64,000 nucleotides of DNA from JABDFW01 sp035550215 (GTDB lineage: Bacteria; Bacteroidota; Bacteroidia; Chitinophagales; Chitinophagaceae): assembly GCA_035550215.1 (NCBI GenBank), contig DASZPM010000028.1, positions 269,349 to 333,348 of the forward strand, written 5' to 3'. Positions 35,888 to 43,710 of the stretch are shown here, piece by piece (within the stretch, counting starts at the first letter, position 1; each line of letters starts with the position of its first letter). The notes below the pieces were generated by a model, which did not search any database, was not told the DNA's origin, and worked only from the letters and a program-made list of their open reading frames with translations. A program made the translations under genes and the position numbers.

Positions 35888-36265
35888 TCAAATACGGTAA
35901 ATGCAAAAACGAATATTTAACGGCACCGGTTCAGGCCGTATAGGAGGTCCGTTGATGGTGTTATCGGTAGAAGCTAGCAGTCTTTTTGTGAAAGATTCAT
36001 TATGATTAATATAAGCCGTATAAAGCGCCGTAAAGTGAGTAAGGTTAGCGCCATGTAATGAAAGAGTTTCATGGCTGTCACTTACCTTAAATACCGTTTG
36101 TGTATGCCTGCAGCAACCATCGTCTTTTTTATTGTGGCCGGCAAACGCTGTGGCTGTAATACTGGATGACTGAAGGTTACCGCAACAATAAAAGCGGTTA
36201 ACGCTTATTCCGCATACGGAAAGCATATACAAACATCCCAGCAATATAACTGCGGCTTTCTTCAT
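35888..36265 (-). CDS. Small cysteine-rich HYC_CC_PP-like exported protein
   Basis: The 125-residue protein has an N-terminal signal or anchor (AAVILLGCLYMLSVCGISV), a RFYCCGN segment at about 24-30, a CC pair at 51-52 (DDGCCRHTQ), and a late PP motif (INGPPIRPEPVPLN). This is the pattern of the Bacteroidota HYC_CC_PP family, with FYC in place of HYC. Function is not established; the cysteines and histidines suggest metal binding. It lies 54 bp upstream of the HMA-TonB receptor on the same strand, so a shared metal-related role is likely. Confidence 0.75.
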   Translation of the reverse strand: MKKAAVILLGCLYMLSVCGISVNRFYCCGNLQSSSITATAFAGHNKKDDGCCRHTQTVFKVSDSHETLSLHGANLTHFTALYTAYINHNESFTKRLLASTDNTINGPPIRPEPVPLNIRFCIYRI

Positions 36266-36465
36266 TATGGCTGCAAAGGTAGATGTAATTATTATTGCCT
36301 CAATCTCCTGCCGTCAGCGACGTGGCTGATATATATCAGTAGTTAAGCATCCCGGCGTGGCAAAAAAGCGTATTTTTCCTTCCTGTCACATATATCGCCT
36401 GTTTCGTCACATCAGCAAAAATGCAGGCATGCCTTTGCAGTAACCTTGTGTAAAAATTACAGGGT

Positions 36466-38016
36466 ATGAAAGTTAGGTGGCGGCAACACGAGACCTTGGC
36501 GATAACTATAATAGCAGCATTTGCTGCAGTGCGTTATTTTTTGCGCATGTTTACAGGTGCGCCTTTTAGCGAGAATATTGCTTTTTATAAAAACATATTA
36601 CTGGCGCAATATGCTGTACTGGTTATTCAGTATGGCTGTTATATATGGTTAAATAAGGGTGTTATAGCACAATTACCCCTGCCGGGCAAGGTACCTGTTA
36701 CCCGCGCTAAGCAAGGCCTTGAAAGCATACTGTTTAAATATGGGGTTACCGCATTGCAATTGATTGCAATTATATACCTGCTTGGACCTGTAAGTAATAT
36801 TATAGAATACTTCGGCACAAAAAACTTCCCCGGCCCCGCTATGGCTAACAGTATAAGCGGGGTTTTGCCGGCGCACCCGCAGGAGCCATATAATATTTTT
36901 GGGGGTTTTGACATTACTGCATTTTTTGTTAGCATTTATATTGCATACGCACTTATGCGCGAGCTGGTTATTTATGCGGTTGAGAAAGCAAATAACCGTT
37001 TATTATATACCGCAATTGTTAACCAGTTTACATTACTGGCGTTGCTGCTTGTGGCAGTGTACCCCCTGATGTTTATCATACTTCCTGCTGACATACAGGG
37101 GCCTTTAGGGGTATCTGTCGGCACATTATTATACGTATTGGCGCCTACAATATTAGGGGTATATGTTGCAGAGGCTTACTGGCTTTTTCCGCAAAAGGGC
37201 AACAGGCCATTATTGCGTTCTGGCATTAACGGTAAACTGCTGATGGTTACTGCTATTTGTGCGATGCCGGTAGTGTTTTTGCATAATGATACAAGCAGTC
37301 CGTGGTCTGTTTTATTTACCTGGTGGTTATTTCATCTTGTTATAACAACACCGCTTTCGTGGATGGTATACCAGCAGCGTAAAGACAAAATTTTGCAACT
37401 GCGTGATATGGAGCAAGACCTTACCCGCTCAAAAGCTGATATACAATTTCTCCGCTCCCAAATAAACCCGCATTTCCTGTTTAACGTGCTGAATACAATA
37501 TATGGCACTGCCCTGCAGGAAAAAGCCACGCGTACGGCGGAAAGTATTCAAATGCTGGGGGATATGATGCGGTTTATGCTGCACGATAATACCAGTGATG
37601 TTATACCCATGGAGCGCGAAATTGAATACCTGCAAAACTATATTGCGCTGCAAAGCCTGCGCATACAGTCGTCACCCAATATAACATTGCAAACAAATAT
37701 CAGCACTCCCGGCTGCAACCATAATATAGCCCCTATGCTGCTGATACCTTTTGTTGAAAATGCTTTTAAGCACGGTATCAGCCTTCGCGAACCATCCTGG
37801 ATAAAGATTGATTTACGTTGCGATGAGCATAATGTATGGTTTAATGTGCATAACAGCATGCACCCGCGGACGGATAACGATACTGAAAAAATCAGGAGCG
37901 GTATCGGCATTATTAACGTAAAAAAACGCCTGCAGGCAAGCTACCCCAACAAACACACGCTTGTGTACAACGCGGATGGCAGTGAGTTTTTTGTACAACT
38001 GAATATTCAATTTTAA
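36466..38016 (+). CDS. LytS-like sensor histidine kinase (large membrane form)
   Basis: The 516-residue protein has about eight hydrophobic helices over residues 15-300. A coiled segment follows (DKILQLRDMEQDLTRSKADI), then the His_kinase domain with FLRSQINPHFLFNVLNTIYG (acceptor His near 337), and an ATPase domain with PFVENAFKHGISL and RSGIGIINVKKRLQ. It is the first gene of a three-gene operon with a serine hydrolase and a LytTR regulator. The multi-helix region is a likely membrane sensor for lipid or envelope state. Confidence 0.93.
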   Translation: MKVRWRQHETLAITIIAAFAAVRYFLRMFTGAPFSENIAFYKNILLAQYAVLVIQYGCYIWLNKGVIAQLPLPGKVPVTRAKQGLESILFKYGVTALQLIAIIYLLGPVSNIIEYFGTKNFPGPAMANSISGVLPAHPQEPYNIFGGFDITAFFVSIYIAYALMRELVIYAVEKANNRLLYTAIVNQFTLLALLLVAVYPLMFIILPADIQGPLGVSVGTLLYVLAPTILGVYVAEAYWLFPQKGNRPLLRSGINGKLLMVTAICAMPVVFLHNDTSSPWSVLFTWWLFHLVITTPLSWMVYQQRKDKILQLRDMEQDLTRSKADIQFLRSQINPHFLFNVLNTIYGTALQEKATRTAESIQMLGDMMRFMLHDNTSDVIPMEREIEYLQNYIALQSLRIQSSPNITLQTNISTPGCNHNIAPMLLIPFVENAFKHGISLREPSWIKIDLRCDEHNVWFNVHNSMHPRTDNDTEKIRSGIGIINVKKRLQASYPNKHTLVYNADGSEFFVQLNIQF

Positions 38017-38027
38017 AATCATTAAAT

Positions 38028-39383
38028 ATGAAAAAAATAACCTGGCTGCTTGCAGCAATTATAACAGTATGCGCCGCAAACGCGCAGGATTCAACGGCGC
38101 GCAAATTAGATGAAATGGTAACTGCGTACACAAAATTGGGGCGTTTTAACGGTTCGGTTTTGGTGGCGCGGAAAGGGGTGATATTACTGCAAAAAGGCTA
38201 CGGGGTAAGGAACGATTCAACCCATACCAATAACGATGAAAATACACAGTATCAAATTGCCTCCGTTACAAAGCAGTTTACCGCTACCGTTGTTTTAAAG
38301 CTGGTGGAACAGAAGAAGATGCACCTTGACGATAAGCTAAGCAAATATTACCCCGGGTTTCCCTATGGTGACAGTATCACCATTTGGAACCTGTTAACCC
38401 ATACATCAGGCATGCGCAATTTTACAGAAGAAGATACAGGCATACAAAAAACAGACGAGGAGCACATGGTGCCATACCTAAAAACACTCAAGCCTGATTT
38501 CGCGCCTGGCAAAGATTGGCATTACAGCAACTCAGGCTATGTTATGCTGGCTTATATTATACAAAAAGTTTCAGGCATCAGCTACTTCCAGGCGGTGCGC
38601 AAATACATCTTCAACCCACTGCACATGAGCAGCAGCGGTTTTGATTTTACGCACCTTACCGGGGCCGAAAAAGCGGTTGGTTATGATGTGCTGAACGACA
38701 GCGTGCATGAGCGCGCCCATATTGCAGATTCGAGTGTTACGCTGGGTGCAGGCTCTATTTATTCTACAGTAGAAGATATGTACAAATGGCACCGCGGGTT
38801 GCAGAAATATAAAATCGTTAATAAGAGTTTGATGGAAGAAGCTTATATACCCTGCCCCCAACACAACTACGGTTTTGGCTGGCAGATTGATTCAGTATTC
38901 GGCCGAAAGATGGTTTCGCACAGTGGCGCTATATCGGGCTTCGGCAGTAACTTTGCACGCATACCGGCTGATGATGTGTGTATTGTAGTATTGAGCAACA
39001 AGGGGGGCAGCACCTTTGATGCAATGCATATTACTGACAAGCTGCTGGCAGTACTATACAACCAGCCGTACACAATACCTGTTAAACGAACACCTGTGCA
39101 AGTGAGTGAAGCGGTTTTGAAAAGGTACACCGGTACGTACGAAGTGTCCGAAATGCACCTTGTGATAGACGTATCAATAAATGACGGAAGGCTAATTGCG
39201 CAGCCGGCACGTGATGGCCACCCTGGCCCGACAGCAATATTAGTGGGGGAAAACGACAGGCGGTTTTATATTGAAGCTGATGAAGAGGCTGAGACAGAGT
39301 TTGATGTGGATGATGCCGGTAAAGTAAAGGGATTAACCATTTACCAAAACGGCATAACAAAATACGCTGTTAAAACAAAATAA
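38028..39383 (+). CDS. Exported serine hydrolase of the beta-lactamase/PBP-like family
   Basis: The 451-residue protein has a signal peptide (MKKITWLLAAIITVCAANAQ). It carries the class C beta-lactamase/DD-peptidase fold: the SxxK motif at residues 79-82 (ASVTKQF), the YxN motif in WHYSNSGYVML (about 165), and the HSGAISGFGS motif (about 300). A small C-terminal beta domain of about 90 residues follows, of the kind found in many such hydrolases. It may cleave peptides, esters or D-amino-acid substrates in the periplasm. It starts 11 bp after the kinase gene and overlaps the regulator start by 1 bp (TAATG), so it is co-translated with a signalling pair. Confidence 0.92.
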   Translation: MKKITWLLAAIITVCAANAQDSTARKLDEMVTAYTKLGRFNGSVLVARKGVILLQKGYGVRNDSTHTNNDENTQYQIASVTKQFTATVVLKLVEQKKMHLDDKLSKYYPGFPYGDSITIWNLLTHTSGMRNFTEEDTGIQKTDEEHMVPYLKTLKPDFAPGKDWHYSNSGYVMLAYIIQKVSGISYFQAVRKYIFNPLHMSSSGFDFTHLTGAEKAVGYDVLNDSVHERAHIADSSVTLGAGSIYSTVEDMYKWHRGLQKYKIVNKSLMEEAYIPCPQHNYGFGWQIDSVFGRKMVSHSGAISGFGSNFARIPADDVCIVVLSNKGGSTFDAMHITDKLLAVLYNQPYTIPVKRTPVQVSEAVLKRYTGTYEVSEMHLVIDVSINDGRLIAQPARDGHPGPTAILVGENDRRFYIEADEEAETEFDVDDAGKVKGLTIYQNGITKYAVKTK

Positions 39384-40063
39384 TGCTGAAAGCTGTTGCT
39401 ATTGACGATGAACCTGTGGCGCTGGATGTGATACAATCACTCGCGGCTAAAATAAGCTTTGTGCAGGTAGCTGCCTGTTTTACCAATGCGTTTGAGGCAT
39501 TGCCGTACCTGCAGCAGCAAAAAGTTGACCTGCTTTTCCTCGACATAAAAATGCCGGATATTTCCGGCATTGATTTTTTAAAAGCAATACCCAACCCACC
39601 GATGGTAATATTTACCACAGCCTACAGCGAGCATGCCGTACAAAGTTTTGAACTGGATGCTATTGATTATTTGCTTAAACCGTTCTCGCAGGCGCGTTTT
39701 TTAAAAGCATGCACAAAAGCTTATGAGCAATACCTGCTTAAAAACCCGGAAACAACACCATCGTTTATATTTATAAAAACCGGTACCGAACAGGTAAAAG
39801 TTAGTTTTGATGAAATAATGTACGTTGAAAGCAGCGGCAACTATATGCAGTTTATATGTGCAGGTAAAAAAATTACCAGCAGGCTTACCATGGGCGAAGC
39901 CGAAACATTGCTGCCGGCGGCTGAATTTGTTCGCATACACCGGTCTTATATCGTTTCAAAAAGCCAGGTTACAAAAATAGACAGGAACACCGTATGGGTG
40001 CAGCAAACAGCTTTACCCATCGGTAGCGCGTATGTTAATGAAGTTGTGAAAATGATACAATAA
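39383..40063 (+). CDS. LytTR-family response regulator
   Basis: The 226-residue protein has a receiver domain with AIDDEP at the N-terminus, the phospho-acceptor aspartate at about residue 54 (LLFLDIKMPDISGI) and LLKPFSQ. The LytTR domain follows from about 125 (IMYVESSGNYMQF, FVRIHRSYIVSKSQVTKID). Its ATG overlaps the stop of the hydrolase gene. It is the cognate regulator of the kinase at 36466, with the hydrolase between them. Confidence 0.93.
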   Translation: MLKAVAIDDEPVALDVIQSLAAKISFVQVAACFTNAFEALPYLQQQKVDLLFLDIKMPDISGIDFLKAIPNPPMVIFTTAYSEHAVQSFELDAIDYLLKPFSQARFLKACTKAYEQYLLKNPETTPSFIFIKTGTEQVKVSFDEIMYVESSGNYMQFICAGKKITSRLTMGEAETLLPAAEFVRIHRSYIVSKSQVTKIDRNTVWVQQTALPIGSAYVNEVVKMIQ

Positions 40064-40089
40064 AACCGTAGAAAGATGGCATAAACTGC

Positions 40090-40467
40090 TTACTTTACAG
40101 CAGGTGTAACACTTTTAAGCCCTATAAGCCCAACTAATATAATACCAAAGAAAAACAACTCGCCAAAGCTGTAACCTTGTTTAAACACGGTAACATCCAC
40201 AATTTTAACCCCTATCAGCGCAACGCCAATCCAAACAGCCATGGCTGTGGACGCAGGTATTTGTTTTATGGCCATAGAAAAGAAAACGATATTGCCAATA
40301 CCCAAAAATATGTACCCGAGCAGCGGTAAAAGGTCGTGAAAATAAGTGCTGTCACTAAAAAGATGCAGCCATTTTATGGCGAGCACTTTTTTTACGTTAA
40401 GGAATTTAATTGAGAAGGTCCACCCTATCTCAAATATCGAAGCAATAAACAAATACAGCCATGCCAT
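40090..40467 (-). CDS. Small multidrug resistance (SMR) family exporter, Gdx-like
   Basis: The 125-residue protein has four transmembrane helices and the essential membrane glutamate at residue 13 (ASIFEIGWTFSIK). The tryptophan in that helix and the GLIGLKS end resemble the guanidinium exporters (Gdx/SugE) more than EmrE. Loop 1 is about 12 residues longer than usual (KWLHLFSDSTYFHDL). It works as an antiparallel dimer exchanging a cation for protons. A second SMR partner gene is not present. It lies 6 bp from the sterol-desaturase-family gene on the same strand. Confidence 0.88.
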   Translation of the reverse strand: MAWLYLFIASIFEIGWTFSIKFLNVKKVLAIKWLHLFSDSTYFHDLLPLLGYIFLGIGNIVFFSMAIKQIPASTAMAVWIGVALIGVKIVDVTVFKQGYSFGELFFFGIILVGLIGLKSVTPAVK

Positions 40468-40473
40468 GGACGG

Positions 40474-41403
40474 TTATTTTAAATTTTCAGCAAATTGTTG
40501 CGGCATGTTTTCAAAGGTCTCTTCAGGCTGTGTTTCAACGATGGTTTTATTGGCCGGTTTCTTTAAAAACAGCTTTATAATATTTGGGCGAAGGTTATAA
40601 TAAAAGCGGAACGCTTTGCTTTTATTTACCAGCTTTTGTTCGTTTATTTTTTTAACTGCAAACAAGTGTTGTAAAAAATAATCTTTCGGGTAATCATAGT
40701 ACAGGCCAAAACGATGCGGCTTTTTATCAGGCAGGTATGCAGTGCCGAACATCCAGTCCCAAATGGCAAGTTTGGTGCCGTAATTAGCAAAAAACACTTC
40801 CCGCTGGTCTGCATGGTGCCACTGGTGCATTTCAGGCCCGTTGATGATATATTGAAGCTTGCCTGATTTAACATTTATGTTGGAGTGTATGTACATACCC
40901 CAAACCGCATCAATCAAAGCCTTTATGGGTACAATAATGGGGTTTGCACCAAGGAGAACTATAGGTGCAAATTCAATGGTTTGATTAATTAATATTTCAA
41001 TACTGTGGCTGCGGGTGCCCGCCAGCCAGTCAACTTCTTTATTACTGTGGTGCGCCTCGTGTGTGCGCCACAATATTTTTGAATGGTGCTGCCATCGGTG
41101 AAACCAATAGATATAAAAATCATGTGTTACCAGGAAAAACAATAATTGCAGGGCTATTGGCCAGTTATATACCAGTTTCAGGGATGATAGGTGATAATGA
41201 TTGTCTATCGGTGTAATGATGTAATCAAATATCAAAATTTGCAGAAAATAGCTTTGTATAAAGGTGTACCAGATAAGGTCAACCCAAAAGCCTTCCCTGA
41301 AAATTTTAAGCCCTTTCCTGTATGGATACTTTCTTTCTAGAAAAATAAAAACAAATACGCTTAAAACCAGTATTGAGGTTGTATAATAAACTATATGGTT
41401 CAA
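40474..41403 (-). CDS. Sterol desaturase / fatty acid hydroxylase superfamily protein
   Basis: The 309-residue membrane protein has four to five helices and the histidine clusters of the superfamily: HDFYIYWFHRWQHHS, RTHEAHHSNKEVD, and MHQWHHADQREV with NYG. These bind a di-iron centre for hydroxylation or desaturation of lipids. No ATG precedes the conserved region; the frame opens after a stop at 41413-41415 and the only start is the TTG at 41403, 9 bp after the neuB-like stop. It therefore appears to be translated from TTG and to continue the sugar-cluster operon. Confidence 0.85.
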   Translation of the reverse strand: MNHIVYYTTSILVLSVFVFIFLERKYPYRKGLKIFREGFWVDLIWYTFIQSYFLQILIFDYIITPIDNHYHLSSLKLVYNWPIALQLLFFLVTHDFYIYWFHRWQHHSKILWRTHEAHHSNKEVDWLAGTRSHSIEILINQTIEFAPIVLLGANPIIVPIKALIDAVWGMYIHSNINVKSGKLQYIINGPEMHQWHHADQREVFFANYGTKLAIWDWMFGTAYLPDKKPHRFGLYYDYPKDYFLQHLFAVKKINEQKLVNKSKAFRFYYNLRPNIIKLFLKKPANKTIVETQPEETFENMPQQFAENLK

Positions 41404-41412
41404 AAAATAAAA

Positions 41413-42303
41413 TTAGCCGTTTACTAATGTTGTTGCTCTTCTCAATCGCTTCATAGCGCCAAGCTCACTGTCATACACACGCTTTATGCCGTCTCCAAAA
41501 GCTGTTTCAACATCACGTATATCCCGCACAAGCCGTTGCATGCCCTGGGGTTCCACTGATGCTGCCTGGTCGCTGCCCCACATAGCCCTGTCAAGCGTAA
41601 AATGCCTTTCCACAAAACTGGCGCCCATTGCCACCGCGGCCACTGTGGTGGACAGGCCGGTTTCATGGCCGGAGTAACCTACCGGCGTTTCAGGGTACAT
41701 ATCTTCCAGCGTATGTATCATTTTTAAATTCAGCTCTTTTGGCGGGCAGGGATAGGCTGAAGTTGAATGTGCTATTAAAAGATTTTTTGTGCCGAACTTT
41801 TCAATAGTTTCTGTTATCTGGTTAATGGTTGACATGCCGGTAGAAAGTATGTACGGTTTGTTAAGCATGGTAACTTTCTCAATCAGCGCATGGTCTGTAA
41901 GAGATGCCGAAGCAAATTTATACATGGGCGGGTTAAACTGCTCAATAAAATCAACTGCTTCTTCATCCCAGCATGACACAAACCAATCTATACCTTTTTC
42001 TTTACAGTGAGCGTCAATAGCCGCATAGTCATCATATCCAAACTCAACCATGTGGCGGTAGTTTATATAACTCATGCGCCCCCAGGGGGTATCGCGCATA
42101 ATATCCCACTGGTCTTTTGGCGTGCAAAGCTCAGGCGTGCGTTTCTGAAATTTTACTGCGTCACAGCCCGCTGCCGCAGCTTCATCAATCAGTTTTTTGG
42201 CAATATCAAGTGAACCGTTATGGTTAATGCCTATTTCTGCAATAATATAAACAGGCTGCCCCTGTCCAATACTCCTGTTATCGCGTATGTTTATATATTT
42301 CAT
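41413..42303 (-). CDS. N-acetylneuraminate synthase family protein (NeuB-like, no SAF domain)
   Basis: The 296-residue protein is the TIM-barrel part of the NeuB family, which condenses phosphoenolpyruvate with an aldose to a 2-keto-3-deoxy ulosonic acid. Visible parts are IIAEIGINHNGSLDIAKKLI, DAVKFQKRTPE, NKPYILSTGMSTINQI, LLIAHSTSAYPCP, PVGYSGHETGLSTT and VERHFTLDRAMWGSDQAASV. It ends just after that block, so the C-terminal SAF (antifreeze-like) domain of about 60 residues, which normally shapes the active site in trans, is missing. The upstream extension to 42366 is not family-like; the ATG at 42303 is used. It belongs to the eight-gene cluster. Confidence 0.9.
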   Translation of the reverse strand: MKYINIRDNRSIGQGQPVYIIAEIGINHNGSLDIAKKLIDEAAAAGCDAVKFQKRTPELCTPKDQWDIMRDTPWGRMSYINYRHMVEFGYDDYAAIDAHCKEKGIDWFVSCWDEEAVDFIEQFNPPMYKFASASLTDHALIEKVTMLNKPYILSTGMSTINQITETIEKFGTKNLLIAHSTSAYPCPPKELNLKMIHTLEDMYPETPVGYSGHETGLSTTVAAVAMGASFVERHFTLDRAMWGSDQAASVEPQGMQRLVRDIRDVETAFGDGIKRVYDSELGAMKRLRRATTLVNG

Positions 42304-42329
42304 ATTCCCCGGGGTTTTTAATTTGCAAA

Positions 42330-42839
42330 TTAAGTTTTTACTGTTTGTTGCAGGGCAATTATGCATTCGGCAAACTCCCTGAAGGCGCCGTAACCGCCTT
42401 TGTTCTTACATACGTAATCCACCTTTATAGCTACCTGCTCCATTGCATCTGCAGGGCAGGCTGTAAAGCCAACTTTTTCCATTATGGCCAGGTCGTTTAC
42501 ATCATCGCCAATGTAGGCCACCTGGTCAGCTAATACGTTTTTTCTCTCCAAAATATCGTTCAATATACCCGCTTTATCCTTTACTCCCAAATTCAGCTCC
42601 GTTATCTTTAGCTTTTCGGCCCTTTTTTTGACAGACGGTGAAGTTTCGCCGGTTACAATGCCCGTATCCACACCGCACAGGTTTCTCAAACGCTCTACAC
42701 CCATTCCATCCCTTATGGAAAACTTTTTAAACACCTCCCCGCCTTCACCATAATATACACCATTGTCCGTAAGCACACCATCTGAATCGGTGAGCAATAG
42801 TTTTATTTTAGCCGCTTTCTCTTTTAAAATATTATGCAT
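42330..42839 (-). CDS. KdsC-like HAD-family sugar phosphatase
   Basis: The 169-residue protein is a C0-type HAD phosphatase. It has LLLTDSDGVLTDNGVYYGEG (nucleophile Asp), GIVTGETS, and the Mg-binding AYIGDDVNDLAIMEKVG. KdsC removes the phosphate from Kdo-8-phosphate; relatives act on sialic-acid phosphates. The DSDG replaces the more common DVDG, which keeps both aspartates. Next to the NeuB-like gene, it should dephosphorylate the ulosonic-acid phosphate. An upstream GTG at 42863 would overlap the SDR gene; the ATG at 42839 lies 8 bp after its stop. Confidence 0.9.
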   Translation of the reverse strand: MHNILKEKAAKIKLLLTDSDGVLTDNGVYYGEGGEVFKKFSIRDGMGVERLRNLCGVDTGIVTGETSPSVKKRAEKLKITELNLGVKDKAGILNDILERKNVLADQVAYIGDDVNDLAIMEKVGFTACPADAMEQVAIKVDYVCKNKGGYGAFREFAECIIALQQTVKT

Positions 42840-42847
42840 TTGCGTTA

Positions 42848-43651
42848 TTATATAGCTGTCCACCCGCCGTCAACTACCAGGTTGGCGCCGGTCATGTAAG
42901 ACGAGGCCTCGCTTGCCAAGAAAACAATTGCACCCTTATAGTCAGTGGGGGCGGCCATACGGTGCAAAAGTGTTTTGTTGGAATAATTTTGTATGAAATA
43001 CTCATCCTGCCTGTTTTCAACACCGCCGGGCGATAGAGTGTTTACCCTTACATTCTTAGCGCCCCAGTAAGAAGCAAGAAATTTGGTGAAACCAATAACG
43101 GCGGACTTTGTAACAGGATAAGACGGCGACTTATAAAAAGTTTGCTCGCCTTTTTCATTTTTATAGATGTTTTGGTCAGGAGCGACAATACCGTACGTGG
43201 AGGCGATATTTATAATGCTGCCCGAGCCTTGCTGCGCCATTACTGTACCGAATATTTGTGAGCAAAGAAATACGCCGCTTACGTTTACCTGCCAGCTTTT
43301 ATTCCACATTTCAAGCGGGTAGTGTTCAAACATTGATTGTGTGCCAGCCAGTGCGGGGTTTTCAAACATATCATTTATGGCTGCATTATTTACAAGCACA
43401 TCAATGCAGCCGTACTTATCCAATATTTTTTGTTTGGCCTGCTCCACCGAAACTGGGTTTGTTACATCAAGCCCGACTGCCAGGTGGTCGCCTTGAAGGG
43501 TGGCTGCAACATCAATACAGGCCGCTTCATTAATATCTGCTGCTACCACGTTGGCCCCTGCTTCCGCAAGCGCGGCACAATGGTGCCTGCCAAGGAGGCC
43601 GCATGCCCCGGTAACAATCGCTGTTTTATTTTGAAGAGAAAATAAGTTCAT
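42848..43651 (-). CDS. Short-chain dehydrogenase/reductase
   Basis: The 267-residue protein is a classical SDR: cofactor loop TGACGLLGRHH near the N-terminus, LVNNAAIND, catalytic serine in INIASTYG, and YxxxK in PSYPVTKSAVIGF. The C-terminal YMTGANLVVDGGW is typical. VVAADINEAAC after beta-2 suggests NAD(H) preference. It contains a longer loop (MFEHYPLEMWNKS) than minimal SDRs. In the cluster it probably oxidises or reduces a sugar hydroxyl or keto group before or after the transamination step. The exact substrate is unknown. Confidence 0.9.
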   Translation of the reverse strand: MNLFSLQNKTAIVTGACGLLGRHHCAALAEAGANVVAADINEAACIDVAATLQGDHLAVGLDVTNPVSVEQAKQKILDKYGCIDVLVNNAAINDMFENPALAGTQSMFEHYPLEMWNKSWQVNVSGVFLCSQIFGTVMAQQGSGSIINIASTYGIVAPDQNIYKNEKGEQTFYKSPSYPVTKSAVIGFTKFLASYWGAKNVRVNTLSPGGVENRQDEYFIQNYSNKTLLHRMAAPTDYKGAIVFLASEASSYMTGANLVVDGGWTAI

Positions 43652-43710
43652 AATGTAAAAGTGTGAGAGGGACTGTGTGCGGTAAAGGCTATATGCCTTA
43701 CACCCGTGCC

